Assembly (NCBI GenBank): GCA_035285325.1
Contig: JAYKJB010000085.1
Coordinates: forward strand, 1-62,074
DNA: 62,074 nt
Direction of reading: 5' to 3'
From: Candidatus Sericytochromatia bacterium
GTDB lineage: Bacteria; Cyanobacteriota; Sericytochromatia; S15B-MN24; JAQBPE01
Positions 8,413 to 16,612 of the stretch are shown here, piece by piece. A program made the position numbers and the translations under genes. Every line of letters starts with the position of its first letter. The first letter of the stretch is position 1. The notes below the pieces were generated by a model, which saw only the letters and a list, made by a program, of their open reading frames with translations, had not been told where the DNA came from and searched no databases.

Positions 8413-10161
8413 CTACCTGATCGAGACCTTGGCCACGGGCGAGACGGCGGTCTCGCCGGACGGCAGGCGGTTGGTCACCCGGATATAAACGGTCGACTGG
8501 GGTTGCAGGTCCACGATGGCCCGCTGGTGAACGAAGCGAGCCCGCGGGTCCTCGAGCCGAATGGTGAACCGGTCGGGTGCCGGCCCCGCCTCCAGCACCC
8601 CCACGCTGGCCTGACTGGAGGTCCACAGGACCGTCATCGTGCCATTGTTGGTCAGGACTGCGCGCAACTGGACGGACAGCGGCTCAACCGGTTTTGCGGA
8701 CGGACGCGGCGTCGGAGTGGGCACAGGCCTGGGGGTCGGGGTCGGCGCCGCTGACGGTGCCGTGCTGGGCTTCGGCGTAGGGGGCGCGGACGGAGCCAGA
8801 CTGGGCTTGGGCGTCGAGGTCGGAGTGACCGAGGGGGCCGTGCTCCGTCGGGGCGTGGGTGTCGGCCCAGTTGATGGTGCCGCGCTCGGCGCGGGCGTCG
8901 GCGTAGGGGCCACCGAAGGCGACGCGGTAGGCTTGGCCGTCGGCGAAGCCGTGGGGGCCGCCGGGGGCACGAATGCCAGGGCTTTGGCCGCGTTGATGCG
9001 CCGCAGCGAGGGGGTGAAGCCGGAGGTGGGATCGCCCGTGGTTTCGATGGCCTGCTTGACCGTCTGAACCGACCAGGCGGGCTTCGCGGCCATCAACAGG
9101 GCGGCCAGGCCCGCCACGTGCGGCGCCGCCATGCTGGTGCCGCTCAGGAAGGCGTAGCCTGCCTTGTAGGTCGACTGAATCGAGCTACCGGGGGCGGCCA
9201 CCGTGACCCAAGAGCCGAAGTTGGAGAAGGATGATCGCGTATCAGCCGAAGTGGTGGAGCCGACGGAGACCACCCCGGCGAAGCCTGCCGGATAAGACGT
9301 CGTGCTGACGCCATCGTTCCCAGCAGCGGCCACCACCAGACATCCGGCCGCCTGCGCGGCCTTGACGGCGGATTCCATGGCCAACGATTTGAAACCCGAC
9401 CCGAGGCTCAGGTTGATGACCTTGGCGCCCTGGGCAACGGCGTAGTTGATGCCTTCGATCACGCCCGCATTGGAACCCGCCCCCGAGGCCGAGAGCACCT
9501 TCACCGACAACAAGCGGGCCTTGGGAGCCACCCCGCTGATGCCGACGCCGTTGTTCCCAATCGCGGCCACGATGCCTGCCACGTGGGTGCCGTGACCATT
9601 GTCATCGGTCGGATCGTCATCCTTGTTGACGAAGTCCTTTCCCCCGGCGATTTGGCCCGCCAGATCCGGATGAGTGGCTAGAATGCCGGTGTCGATCACG
9701 GCCACGAGAGGCCCGCCTTGTCCCAAGGTCACGTCCCAGGCGGCCGGCGCGGCCATCTTGATGACGCCCCACTGCTGGGTGTATCGGGGGTCGTTCGGGA
9801 TGAAGAGCGCGCGCACGGGGGCGTCCGGCTCCACCATCTCCACGTTGGGATCGTCCAGCAGGTCCACAATGGCTTGGCGCCGGTCGCTGGAACGGATGGC
9901 CACCATATGCTGGTCGGCCAGGGACCGTGCCCCCGCCACGGCTGGGGTCTTTTTGTAGCGCACGATCAGGTTGCCTGGGCCCTCCGTGGCCAACAAGTTG
10001 AAATGCAGGCGCCCCCCGAGCGTCTCCGCCCCGGGAGCATCCGGGCGCAGCGCCGCGGCGTCGTCCTGAAGCGCAAACGTGGCGGACGGCCCCGTGGGCA
10101 GCTGGGTCGTACAGGCAGCCGCGACCGATAACACGGCGAGGCTCAAGACCACTTGCTTCAT
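8413..10161 (-). CDS. Subtilisin-family serine protease, lipoprotein with Pro-rich stalk
   Basis: A 582-residue S8 protease, probably cell-surface anchored. Residues 1-16 form a signal peptide ending VAAAC, with Cys17 as probable lipidation site (not a perfect lipobox). Residues 60-120 resemble an I9 propeptide. The catalytic domain (about 125-400) shows Asp157 (AVIDTGI), His190 (NGHGTHVAG), oxyanion Asn282 (AAAGND) and Ser343 (SGTSMAAPH). Residues 400-491 are a Pro/Thr/Ser/Ala stalk, and 492-582 look like a fibronectin-type beta domain. ATG 10159-10161 is chosen because it starts the signal peptide. A good AAGGGG ribosome-binding site precedes it. All catalytic residues are present. Confidence 0.9.
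   Translation of the reverse strand: MKQVVLSLAVLSVAAACTTQLPTGPSATFALQDDAAALRPDAPGAETLGGRLHFNLLATEGPGNLIVRYKKTPAVAGARSLADQHMVAIRSSDRRQAIVDLLDDPNVEMVEPDAPVRALFIPNDPRYTQQWGVIKMAAPAAWDVTLGQGGPLVAVIDTGILATHPDLAGQIAGGKDFVNKDDDPTDDNGHGTHVAGIVAAIGNNGVGISGVAPKARLLSVKVLSASGAGSNAGVIEGINYAVAQGAKVINLSLGSGFKSLAMESAVKAAQAAGCLVVAAAGNDGVSTTSYPAGFAGVVSVGSTTSADTRSSFSNFGSWVTVAAPGSSIQSTYKAGYAFLSGTSMAAPHVAGLAALLMAAKPAWSVQTVKQAIETTGDPTSGFTPSLRRINAAKALAFVPPAAPTASPTAKPTASPSVAPTPTPAPSAAPSTGPTPTPRRSTAPSVTPTSTPKPSLAPSAPPTPKPSTAPSAAPTPTPRPVPTPTPRPSAKPVEPLSVQLRAVLTNNGTMTVLWTSSQASVGVLEAGPAPDRFTIRLEDPRARFVHQRAIVDLQPQSTVYIRVTNRLPSGETAVSPVAKVSIR
8690..8964 (-). repeat. Low-complexity Pro/Thr/Ser/Ala-coding repeat
   Basis: This stretch codes for the stalk of the protease: irregular reiterations of units such as APSAAPS, PTPTPRP and PKPSTAPS. 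At DNA level it is a degenerate GGCGTCGG-type repeat. It is the kind of sequence that varies in length between strains and links a surface enzyme to a terminal domain. Confidence 0.75.
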
Positions 10162-10215
10162 TGAACACAACCCCTTCACACCACGATGGTTCTCACCTGG
10201 ACCATACCCTGCCTG

Positions 10216-10231
10216 TGTGATCATAAACACA
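10216..10231. promoter_or_regulatory. CRP/FNR-family-like palindrome between divergent genes
   Basis: TGTGA-TCATAA-ACACA matches the CRP half-site pattern TGTGA-N6-TCACA at 9 of 10 informative positions. It lies between the divergent protease and msrA genes, 55 bases from the protease start and just upstream of the msrA -35. The regulator that binds it is unknown. Confidence 0.35.
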
Positions 10232-10243
10232 GTTTGCCGTCTT

Positions 10244-10274
10244 TTGACAGACGCGGGCCACCTGCCCCTACAAT
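10244..10274 (+). promoter_or_regulatory. Promoter of msrA
   Basis: TTGACA (10244-10249), 19-base spacer, TACAAT (10269-10274). A ribosome-binding site GGGGAGG follows and the ATG is at 10302. The spacer is slightly long but both hexamers are good. Confidence 0.55.
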
Positions 10275-10301
10275 GCCGACGGGGATCCGGGGAGGTTGAC
10301 C

Positions 10302-10844
10302 ATGAATCCGGGACAAGCGCTGGCCACTTTCGGAGGTGGTTGCTTCTGGTGTACCGAGGCTATCTTTCTCCAGTTGACGGGGGTCGAGTCGGTGCAGTCC
10401 GGCTACGCCGGCGGGACTGAGCCCGAACCAAGTTATGAGGCCGTCTGCCAGGGCCGGACCGGCCACGCCGAGGTGGTGCAGGTGCGATACGATCCGGCCA
10501 TCATCAGCTACGACACCCTGCTCCAGGTGTTTTTCGCCACCCACGACCCCACCACGCCGGACCGTCAGGGGGCCGACGTCGGCAGCCAGTACCGCTCGGT
10601 GGTGCTGGTCCACGACGACGCGCAGCGGGCGGTCGCTGAACAGGTCGTGCGCCGGTTGGAGGCCGACCAGATCTTCGACGCGCCGATCGTCACGCAAATC
10701 CAGGCTCTCACGCGCTTCTGGCCGGCGGAAGCCTACCATCAGAACTACCTGGCGAGAAACCCGGCACAGCCCTACTGCCAGGCGGTGGTAAGCCCGAAAG
10801 TGGCCAAATTCCGACATCGTTTTCAGGCCTTGCTCCGCCCCTGA
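10302..10844 (+). CDS. msrA: Peptide-methionine (S)-S-oxide reductase
   Basis: A 180-residue cytosolic repair enzyme that reduces methionine-S-sulfoxide in proteins, using thioredoxin. The catalytic motif [10 protein letters not shown] (11-20) holds nucleophile Cys14, with Cys17 three residues on. [21 protein letters not shown] and the C-terminal [16 protein letters not shown] are typical. ATG 10302 has the ribosome-binding site GGGGAGG; a TTG six bases upstream is less likely. It stands next to a thioredoxin reductase/peroxiredoxin operon, consistent with oxidative stress defence. Confidence 0.94.
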   Translation: MNPGQALATFGGGCFWCTEAIFLQLTGVESVQSGYAGGTEPEPSYEAVCQGRTGHAEVVQVRYDPAIISYDTLLQVFFATHDPTTPDRQGADVGSQYRSVVLVHDDAQRAVAEQVVRRLEADQIFDAPIVTQIQALTRFWPAEAYHQNYLARNPAQPYCQAVVSPKVAKFRHRFQALLRP

Positions 10845-10944
10845 GGCAAGCGCTCCCGCGAGTGCCTGCCTCGCCCCGAAAACGGAAGCGGCAACGCCCC
10901 GATGGGGTCAGCCGCTCCCGCGAGCGAAGGGGCCGCCCGTTTGA

Positions 10945-10975
10945 TTGACACGATCAAACCCTAGAACTATTCTAA
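10945..10975 (+). promoter_or_regulatory. Promoter and Irr-box-like operator of the Fur-family gene
   Basis: TTGACA (10945-10950), 17-base spacer, TATTCT (10968-10973), followed after six bases by ATG 10980, so the transcript probably begins at or next to the start codon (leaderless). Over the -10 lies a perfect palindrome TAGAA-CTA-TTCTA (10962-10974), within CCTAGAACTATTCTAAAA. This resembles the TTTAGAA-N3-TTCTAAA box of Irr and other Fur-family sites, so it is probably autoregulation. Confidence 0.7.
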
Positions 10976-10979
10976 AAAC

Positions 10980-11429
10980 ATGCCTGAAAAAGCGTCCTGC
11001 CTGTCTCCTCAGCAAATCGAGGCGGTGCTGCGCGAACGCGGGGTACAGCCCACGGCGCAACGCATCGTGATCGGCCGGTATGTGCTGTGCGAGGCCAATC
11101 ATCCCACCGCCGAGGAAGTCAAAGCCTGGGTGGACCAAAACTTCCCCAAGATCAGCCTGGCGACGGTCTACAACACACTCAATGCATTCGTCGAGGCGGG
11201 CCTTTTAAAGGAACTGCGCATCCCCGAACGCGGCGCGGTGGTGTTCGACAGCAACACGGCCCACCACCACCATTTTCTGGACGAATCGAGCGGCGAAGTG
11301 CACGATTTGGACCCGGGGCTCGTTCACGTGGCCGTCGACCTGGGCCCCGAGTTCCAGATTCATAATGCCACCGTCTTCGTGCGCGGCACGCGTGCCGCCG
11401 ACATTCCCCCATCGGAGAAACCCGCATGA
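10980..11429 (+). CDS. Fur-family transcriptional regulator, Irr/PerR-like
   Basis: A 149-residue Fur-superfamily repressor. The winged helix (about 10-85) has the recognition helix SLATVYNTLNAF (59-70). The dimer/metal domain has the His cluster AHHHHFLDESSG (94-105). The CxxC pairs of the structural zinc site of Fur and PerR are absent; only Cys7 and Cys37 are seen, neither in a CxxC. That combination resembles Irr-type members more than classical Fur. It is followed by overlapping trxB and then ahpC, so a peroxide or heme/iron input is plausible. No ribosome-binding site precedes ATG 10980, consistent with leaderless translation. Confidence 0.85.
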   Translation: MPEKASCLSPQQIEAVLRERGVQPTAQRIVIGRYVLCEANHPTAEEVKAWVDQNFPKISLATVYNTLNAFVEAGLLKELRIPERGAVVFDSNTAHHHHFLDESSGEVHDLDPGLVHVAVDLGPEFQIHNATVFVRGTRAADIPPSEKPA

Positions 11430-12388
11430 TTCACCATGTCATCATCGTCGGAGCCGGTCCCGCCGGTTACACGGCCGCCATTTATGCCGCGCGCGCGAAC
11501 TTGCAACCCTTGATGTTCGAGGGGCCTCAACCGGGCGGCCAGCTGATGATCACGACCGATGTGGAAAACTATCCAGGTTTTCCAGACGCCATGACGGGCC
11601 CTGAACTGATGCAGCGGTTTCGTGATCAGGCCGCGCGCTTCGGCACCCAACTGGTGCCGGACCTGGTCTCTCGTGTCGACTTCACAAGCCGCCCGTTCCA
11701 GGTCTGGGACAGCAAGGGGGAGCGCTACCAAGCGCACACCGTGATCGTGGCGACCGGGGCCAGTGCACAATGGCTCGGGTTGGAGTCGGAAACGCGCCTG
11801 CAAAGCCGTGGCGTGTCGGCCTGCGCCACCTGCGACGGCTTTTTCTTCCGCGGCAAGGAAGTCGCCGTGGTGGGGGGTGGCGACACCGCCATGGAAGAAG
11901 CCACCTACCTGGCCCAGATGTGTGCCAAGGTGACGGTGATCCATCGTCGCGACACCCTCAGGGCCAGCAAGATCATGCAACAGCGAGCGCTCAACCACCC
12001 CAAGATCTCGTTCTTGTGGAACAGCACCGTGGAAGAAGTGCTGGGCGAGGATCTGGTGACCGGGGTGCGGGTGAAAGACGTCCACTCCGGCCTCACCCGC
12101 GAAGTGCCGGTCCAGGGACTGTTCGTGGCGATCGGCCACAAGCCGGCTACAACCCTGTTCGAAGGGCAACTGGACCTGGACGCCAGCGGGTACGTGCGGG
12201 TCCTCCCCGGGACGACCCGCACCAGTGTGGAAGGCGTCTTCGCCGCAGGGGATGTGGCGGATTCCATCTACCGTCAGGCCGTCACGGCAGCTGGAACCGG
12301 CTGCATGGCGGCCATCGATGCCGAACGGTGGCTGGCGGTGAACGTGCATGTCACCCCGGACCAACCCCTTTCCGCGCCGTCGTTGTAA
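11426..12388 (+). CDS. trxB: Thioredoxin-disulfide reductase
   Basis: A 320-residue FAD/NADPH flavoprotein that reduces thioredoxin. FAD loop VGAGPAGYTAAIYAAR (8-23), redox pair SACATCD with Cys133 and Cys136, NADPH loop VVGGGDTAMEEATYL, and the C-terminal FAD motif VFAAGDVAD. ATG overlaps the stop of the Fur-family gene (ATGA), so the two are co-translated. Downstream ahpC could receive its electrons, but no ahpF or thioredoxin gene is in the window. Confidence 0.94.
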   Translation: MIHHVIIVGAGPAGYTAAIYAARANLQPLMFEGPQPGGQLMITTDVENYPGFPDAMTGPELMQRFRDQAARFGTQLVPDLVSRVDFTSRPFQVWDSKGERYQAHTVIVATGASAQWLGLESETRLQSRGVSACATCDGFFFRGKEVAVVGGGDTAMEEATYLAQMCAKVTVIHRRDTLRASKIMQQRALNHPKISFLWNSTVEEVLGEDLVTGVRVKDVHSGLTREVPVQGLFVAIGHKPATTLFEGQLDLDASGYVRVLPGTTRTSVEGVFAAGDVADSIYRQAVTAAGTGCMAAIDAERWLAVNVHVTPDQPLSAPSL

Positions 12389-12457
12389 GGCGCTCAGGCC
12401 GTGGGCCCAAACCGCGGCCAAACCGGTGCTCACCCCCACTTACGATCAGGAGGAACC

Positions 12458-13057
12458 ATGCTGCAACCGACGCACCTTGCCCCGGAATTTACCGCCACAG
12501 CCGTGGTCGATGGTCAGTTCAAACAGGTCTCGCTCGCGGACTATCGGGGCAAGAACGTGATCCTGCTCTTCTATCCGCTCGACTTCACCTTCGTTTGCCC
12601 CACTGAGATTCTGGCCTTCTCGGACCGCATCGGCGACTTCAAAGCGCGGAACACGGAAGTACTGGGTATCTCGACCGACTCCCATTTTTCTCACCTGGCC
12701 TGGACCAACACCAAGCGCCAGGAAGGTGGCATCGAAGGCTTGGCCTATCCGCTGGTGGCGGATTTCACCAAGTCGATCTCCCGTGATTACGGGGTGCTCG
12801 AGGAGAAGGGCGGTGTGGCGTTCCGTGGCTTGTTCCTGATCGACAAGGACGGCGTGATCCAGCACATCACCATCAACAACCTGCCGCTTGGCCGCTCGGT
12901 CGACGAGGCCCTGCGAATGGTGGAAGCGCTGACCCACTTCGAGACGCACGGCGAGGTCTGCCCGGCGAACTGGCGTCCCGGCGAAAAGGCCATGATTGCC
13001 GACACGGAGAAGTCCAAGGCCTATTTCCGGGAATCGGCTGCCGTCGGCGCACGCTGA
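12458..13057 (+). CDS. ahpC: Alkyl hydroperoxide reductase / 2-Cys peroxiredoxin
   Basis: A 199-residue typical 2-Cys peroxiredoxin that reduces hydrogen peroxide and organic peroxides. Peroxidatic Cys47 lies in FVCPTE and resolving Cys168 in [14 protein letters not shown] stretch (near 90) and SKAYF near the C-terminus recall the GGLG/YF pair linked to sensitivity to over-oxidation; the match is approximate. ATG 12458 has the ribosome-binding site AGGAGGAACC. It is 69 bases after trxB and is likely to be in the same peroxide-response operon. Confidence 0.94.
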   Translation: MLQPTHLAPEFTATAVVDGQFKQVSLADYRGKNVILLFYPLDFTFVCPTEILAFSDRIGDFKARNTEVLGISTDSHFSHLAWTNTKRQEGGIEGLAYPLVADFTKSISRDYGVLEEKGGVAFRGLFLIDKDGVIQHITINNLPLGRSVDEALRMVEALTHFETHGEVCPANWRPGEKAMIADTEKSKAYFRESAAVGAR

Positions 13058-13078
13058 CCTGACAAGCTGAGTTCACCT

Positions 13079-13128
13079 CGCCCCCGCCCGGATGCAGCGG
13101 AGAATTCACCCTCGTGCGGGCGTGGGCG
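13079..13128. terminator. GC-rich hairpin between convergent genes
   Basis: CGCCCCCGCCCG (13079-13090) and CGGGCGTGGGCG (13117-13128) pair at 11 of 12 positions around a 26-base loop. It sits between the ends of ahpC and the leftward gene at 13147. There is no U tract, so it may be a weak or Rho-assisted terminator for both directions. Confidence 0.35.
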
Positions 13129-13146
13129 ACGAACGCTCAGGCAAGT

Positions 13147-13587
13147 CTAAACCTTGGCCATCACGTGGTGAAGGGCTTCGAGAAAGGCCAAGGCCACCTC
13201 GCGTTCGGCCCCGTCATTCAGTTCGAAGTAAGTCATCTCCGGGTCACCCAGATCGACCTCCCTGAACCAATGCGCAAGGAACGGGACTGCACCGGGTGAA
13301 GGGCCCTCGCGCAGAACCCAGATGTTCCCCTGGGCGTCGCAATAATCGAAGAACGGCGCATAGGTCAGGCCATCCTGTTTGGGGAACAACAAGCCCTGTC
13401 CCTCCCCGGCCTGGCTCAAGCGAGCGAGCACCCGCTGGATAAAGGCGAACACGGGCTGGTCCGTGCCAGGCAAGTGAGTCCGCCCCACCTGGTGGGCGGC
13501 ATCGAGAAAGGCCTGCACGCGCCGCTCTCCCAACCGGGTCGAGAGATGCGCTGGGATGCCCGAAGGCGATGGGTCCTGGGGAGGCAT
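13147..13587 (-). CDS. Hypothetical protein
   Basis: A 146-residue soluble protein with no family I recognise and no signal peptide or membrane segment. Middle residues QDGLTYAPFFDYCDAQGNIWVLREG suggest a small alpha/beta fold; the C-terminus is helical (EREVALAFLEALHHV). I place the start at ATG 13585-13587: TAGAAT (complement of 13596-13601) lies 8 bases before it and TTGTCC (complement of 13621-13626) 19 bases further up, which would give a nearly leaderless message. A TTG at 13626 would add 13 residues but overlaps that -35. Confidence 0.6.
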   Translation of the reverse strand: MPPQDPSPSGIPAHLSTRLGERRVQAFLDAAHQVGRTHLPGTDQPVFAFIQRVLARLSQAGEGQGLLFPKQDGLTYAPFFDYCDAQGNIWVLREGPSPGAVPFLAHWFREVDLGDPEMTYFELNDGAEREVALAFLEALHHVMAKV

Positions 13588-13595
13588 GGCGCGCC

Positions 13596-13626
13596 ATTCT
13601 ACCCCGTCCGCCTGCCCCTTGGACAA
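13596..13626 (-). promoter_or_regulatory. Probable promoter of the leftward hypothetical gene
   Basis: On the minus strand TTGTCC (13626-13621), 19-base spacer, TAGAAT (13601-13596), then 8 bases to ATG. No ribosome-binding site can fit between start site and ATG, as in the Fur-family gene. Confidence 0.4.
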
Positions 13627-13727
13627 TCCCGCTCACGCAGCGTAAGCTATAAAGGCCGAAATGGTCCCGACCGGGGCCTGTCGCTCCGCCCACCCCAACT
13701 TTCACCTCGTTCGAGTCCCACACCGCC

Positions 13728-16535
13728 ATGTCCGACCTGCTCACCATTCTCGACGGTTCCAATGCGGCCTATGTCGAGGCGCTGTACGAAGATTACCTGA
13801 CCGACCCGAACGCGGTGCCTGACGCCTGGCGGCAATTTTTCGATGGCCAGCGAAACGGAGCGGCCGACGTTCCCCACCGCGACGTCGTGGCCGCCTTCGC
13901 CGAATTGGCTGCGATGGGGCCCTCGCCGGTGATCGCGGTTGCTCCTGCGACGGACCGCCAGGGCGCCCGCGGGGACGCGCTGGTCGAGGCCATCCGGACC
14001 CAGGGGCACTTGCAGGCGGCCATCAACCCGCTCTTCCCAGCGGCAGCCGTGGAGACCCTGTCGCCGGCCCACCACGGTCTGGGGCAGGAAGATCTGGCGG
14101 CCCCCTATTCGGCCGGTCCTTTCCGAGGGACGCTGCAGTCGGTCCTGGACCAGCTGCTGGCGACCTACTGCGGTCCGATTGGTTTCGAATTGAGTCACTT
14201 GCCGGAGACCGAGCGCGCGTGGTTCCAGCAGCGAATTGAAGCCTGGGGCGGCACGCAATTGCCGGATGTCACCACGCGCCAGCGGGCGCTGATGCGACTC
14301 ACCGCCGCAGAAGGCCTCGAGCGCTACCTGCACAAGCGGTATGTCGGCCAGAAGCGCTTCTCCTTGGAAGGCGGCGAGGCGCTCATTCCCATGCTCGACC
14401 AGCTGATTCAGCGGGGCGGCGCCACGGGAGTGCGGGAATGTGTCATCGGGATGGCCCATCGGGGGCGCTTGAACGTGCTCATCAACGTGCTGGGCAAAAA
14501 GCCGAGTGACCTGTTCGCCGAATTCGAGGGTAAAAAGGCGCTCCCGGCGCATCTGGCCGGCGACGTAAAATATCACATGGGTTTCTCGTCGGACGTCGAA
14601 ACTCCTGGCGGCAAGATGCACCTGACCCTCGCCTTCAACCCGTCGCACCTGGAACTGGTCAACGCCGTGGTCGAGGGCAGCGTGCGGGCCCGTCAGGACC
14701 GTCGTCGGGATGCGAGCGGAGCCTCCGTGTTGCCGGTCCTGATTCACGGCGATGCCGCCGTGATCGGCCAGGGCATCGTGGCGGAGTGTCTGAACCTGTC
14801 CCAGTTGCGGGGCTTCAAGACCGGTGGCACGCTTCACCTGGTGGTCAACAACCAGGTGGGTTTCAGCGTGAGCGACCCGCGGGATACGCGCACGAGCCGT
14901 TACTGCACCGACATTGGCAAGATGGTCGATGCGCCGGCGTTCCACGTCAACGGGGACGACCCGGACGCCTGCCTCTTTGCGGTCAACCTGGCGCTCGAGT
15001 ACCGTCAGGCTTTCGGCAAGGACGTCTTCGTCGACCTGCTGTGCTTCCGTCGCCACGGCCACAACGAGTCGGACGAACCGCGCGCCACGCAGCCTCAGAT
15101 GTACCACACCATCGACGCCCATCCGGGAACGCGCCAGCTATATGCTGACAAGTTGGTGGCCGGCGGGGTGGTGTCGGCAGACTTTGCTCAGAAGGCCATC
15201 GAAGAAACACGCGACCTGCTCGACCTGGGGGCGCGCACCATCGAGGCCGTCGAGACGGACTTGCATTCCGAGGCCGCCAAGGCGTGGGCTCCCTTCGTCA
15301 CCGCCCCGGCTGACGTACACTCCTCGCCCGATACCGGGGTGGCTTTGGACCGCCTGCTGTCGCTGGGCACCCAACTGACGTCCCCCCCGGAGGGGTTCCA
15401 ACTGCACAAGCGCATTCAGGCCATCCTGGAAGACCGGAAGCGCATGCTGGCCTCTGAACTCGCCATCGATTGGGGCTTTGCCGAAAATCTGGCCTATGCC
15501 TCGCTGCTCACGGAAGGTCACCCCGTGCGTATCAGCGGTCAGGACAGCGGGCGCGGCACCTTCTTCCACCGGCACGCCATCTGGCACGATCAGCGGGCCG
15601 GGCTGGACTACACCGAGAAAGCGCACCTGCCTTTGGCACACCTGGCTGAAGGGCAGGCGCGGGTCGACGTGATCGATTCGACCCTGTCCGAGGAAGCCGT
15701 GCTGGCCTTCGAATACGGCTATGCCGCCACCGAACCGTCCGCCCTGGTCATCTGGGAAGCGCAGTATGGCGACTTCGCCAACGGGGCTCAGGCGGTCATC
15801 GACCAGTACATCGCGGCCGGGGAGGTCAAGTGGCAGCGGCTGAGCGGGGTGGTGATGATGTTGCCCCACGGATACGAAGGGCAAGGCCCGGAGCATTCCT
15901 CCGCTCGCCTGGAACGCTATATGAGCCTCTGTGCCGACGACAACCTGCAAGTGGCAGTGCCCAGCACGGCCGCTCAGATGTTTCACTTGTTGCGCCGTCA
16001 GGTGAAGCGGGGGCTGCGCAAGCCCTTGGTGATCATGAGCCCCAAGAGCATGCTGCGCATGAAGTCGGCCGCCTCGTCCCTGCAAGACTTGGCGCAAGGC
16101 CGCTTCCAGGAAGTCATCGGCGACGACTTGCCCCCCTCCAGCATCAGCCGTGTCGTGCTGTGCAGCGGAAAGCTCTACCACGAGCTGGCAGAGGCGCGCA
16201 CCAAGCATCAACTCTCCGACGTGGCCCTGGTGCGCATCGAGCAGCTCTATCCGTTCCCGTCCCGCCGGATTGTCACCGAACTGGCCACCTATGCTGGGGC
16301 CAAGACGATCGTCTGGGCGCAGGAAGAGCCGCAAAACAACGGCGCCTGGGGGACCATTCGGGATGAACTGGAGGCCGCCCTGGCCCCGGGGCAAACCCTG
16401 CGGTACGCCGGACGCCCGCGTGCCGCCTCCCCGGCGGTGGGCAGCACGGCGCGGCACAACGAACAGCAAGCGGCCCTGATCGAGCAAGCCCTGTTCGGTG
16501 CCCGTGTCCCGACGCCGGAAACCGCCAACGCCTGA
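13728..16535 (+). CDS. sucA: 2-oxoglutarate dehydrogenase E1 component
   Basis: A 935-residue thiamine-diphosphate enzyme, decarboxylating 2-oxoglutarate and passing succinyl to the lipoyl arm of SucB. The N-terminal peripheral segment YVEALYEDYLTDPNAVPDAW is the E2-binding type. MAHRGRLNVLINVL and the ThDP site IHGDAAVIGQGIVAE with VVNNQVGFS are present, as are SGQDSGRGTFFHRHA and the C-terminal QEEPQNNGAW. Length and motifs are complete. It heads sucA-sucB-lpd, all three components of the complex. Most photosynthetic cyanobacteria lack this complex, so it bears on the lineage inference. Confidence 0.95.
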   Translation: MSDLLTILDGSNAAYVEALYEDYLTDPNAVPDAWRQFFDGQRNGAADVPHRDVVAAFAELAAMGPSPVIAVAPATDRQGARGDALVEAIRTQGHLQAAINPLFPAAAVETLSPAHHGLGQEDLAAPYSAGPFRGTLQSVLDQLLATYCGPIGFELSHLPETERAWFQQRIEAWGGTQLPDVTTRQRALMRLTAAEGLERYLHKRYVGQKRFSLEGGEALIPMLDQLIQRGGATGVRECVIGMAHRGRLNVLINVLGKKPSDLFAEFEGKKALPAHLAGDVKYHMGFSSDVETPGGKMHLTLAFNPSHLELVNAVVEGSVRARQDRRRDASGASVLPVLIHGDAAVIGQGIVAECLNLSQLRGFKTGGTLHLVVNNQVGFSVSDPRDTRTSRYCTDIGKMVDAPAFHVNGDDPDACLFAVNLALEYRQAFGKDVFVDLLCFRRHGHNESDEPRATQPQMYHTIDAHPGTRQLYADKLVAGGVVSADFAQKAIEETRDLLDLGARTIEAVETDLHSEAAKAWAPFVTAPADVHSSPDTGVALDRLLSLGTQLTSPPEGFQLHKRIQAILEDRKRMLASELAIDWGFAENLAYASLLTEGHPVRISGQDSGRGTFFHRHAIWHDQRAGLDYTEKAHLPLAHLAEGQARVDVIDSTLSEEAVLAFEYGYAATEPSALVIWEAQYGDFANGAQAVIDQYIAAGEVKWQRLSGVVMMLPHGYEGQGPEHSSARLERYMSLCADDNLQVAVPSTAAQMFHLLRRQVKRGLRKPLVIMSPKSMLRMKSAASSLQDLAQGRFQEVIGDDLPPSSISRVVLCSGKLYHELAEARTKHQLSDVALVRIEQLYPFPSRRIVTELATYAGAKTIVWAQEEPQNNGAWGTIRDELEAALAPGQTLRYAGRPRAASPAVGSTARHNEQQAALIEQALFGARVPTPETANA

Positions 16536-16612
16536 AACCCTGCCCGGTGGGGCGAAATCCGACTGAGACCCAGCCCCGCCATCGACACACCTGAACGCAC
16601 CAAGGAGCCCCC

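Noticed and set aside
8690-8964. Possible CRISPR or tandem repeat array inside the protease gene
   Set aside because: Repeats are short, irregular and in frame, coding a Pro/Thr/Ser stalk; no fixed repeat-spacer unit.
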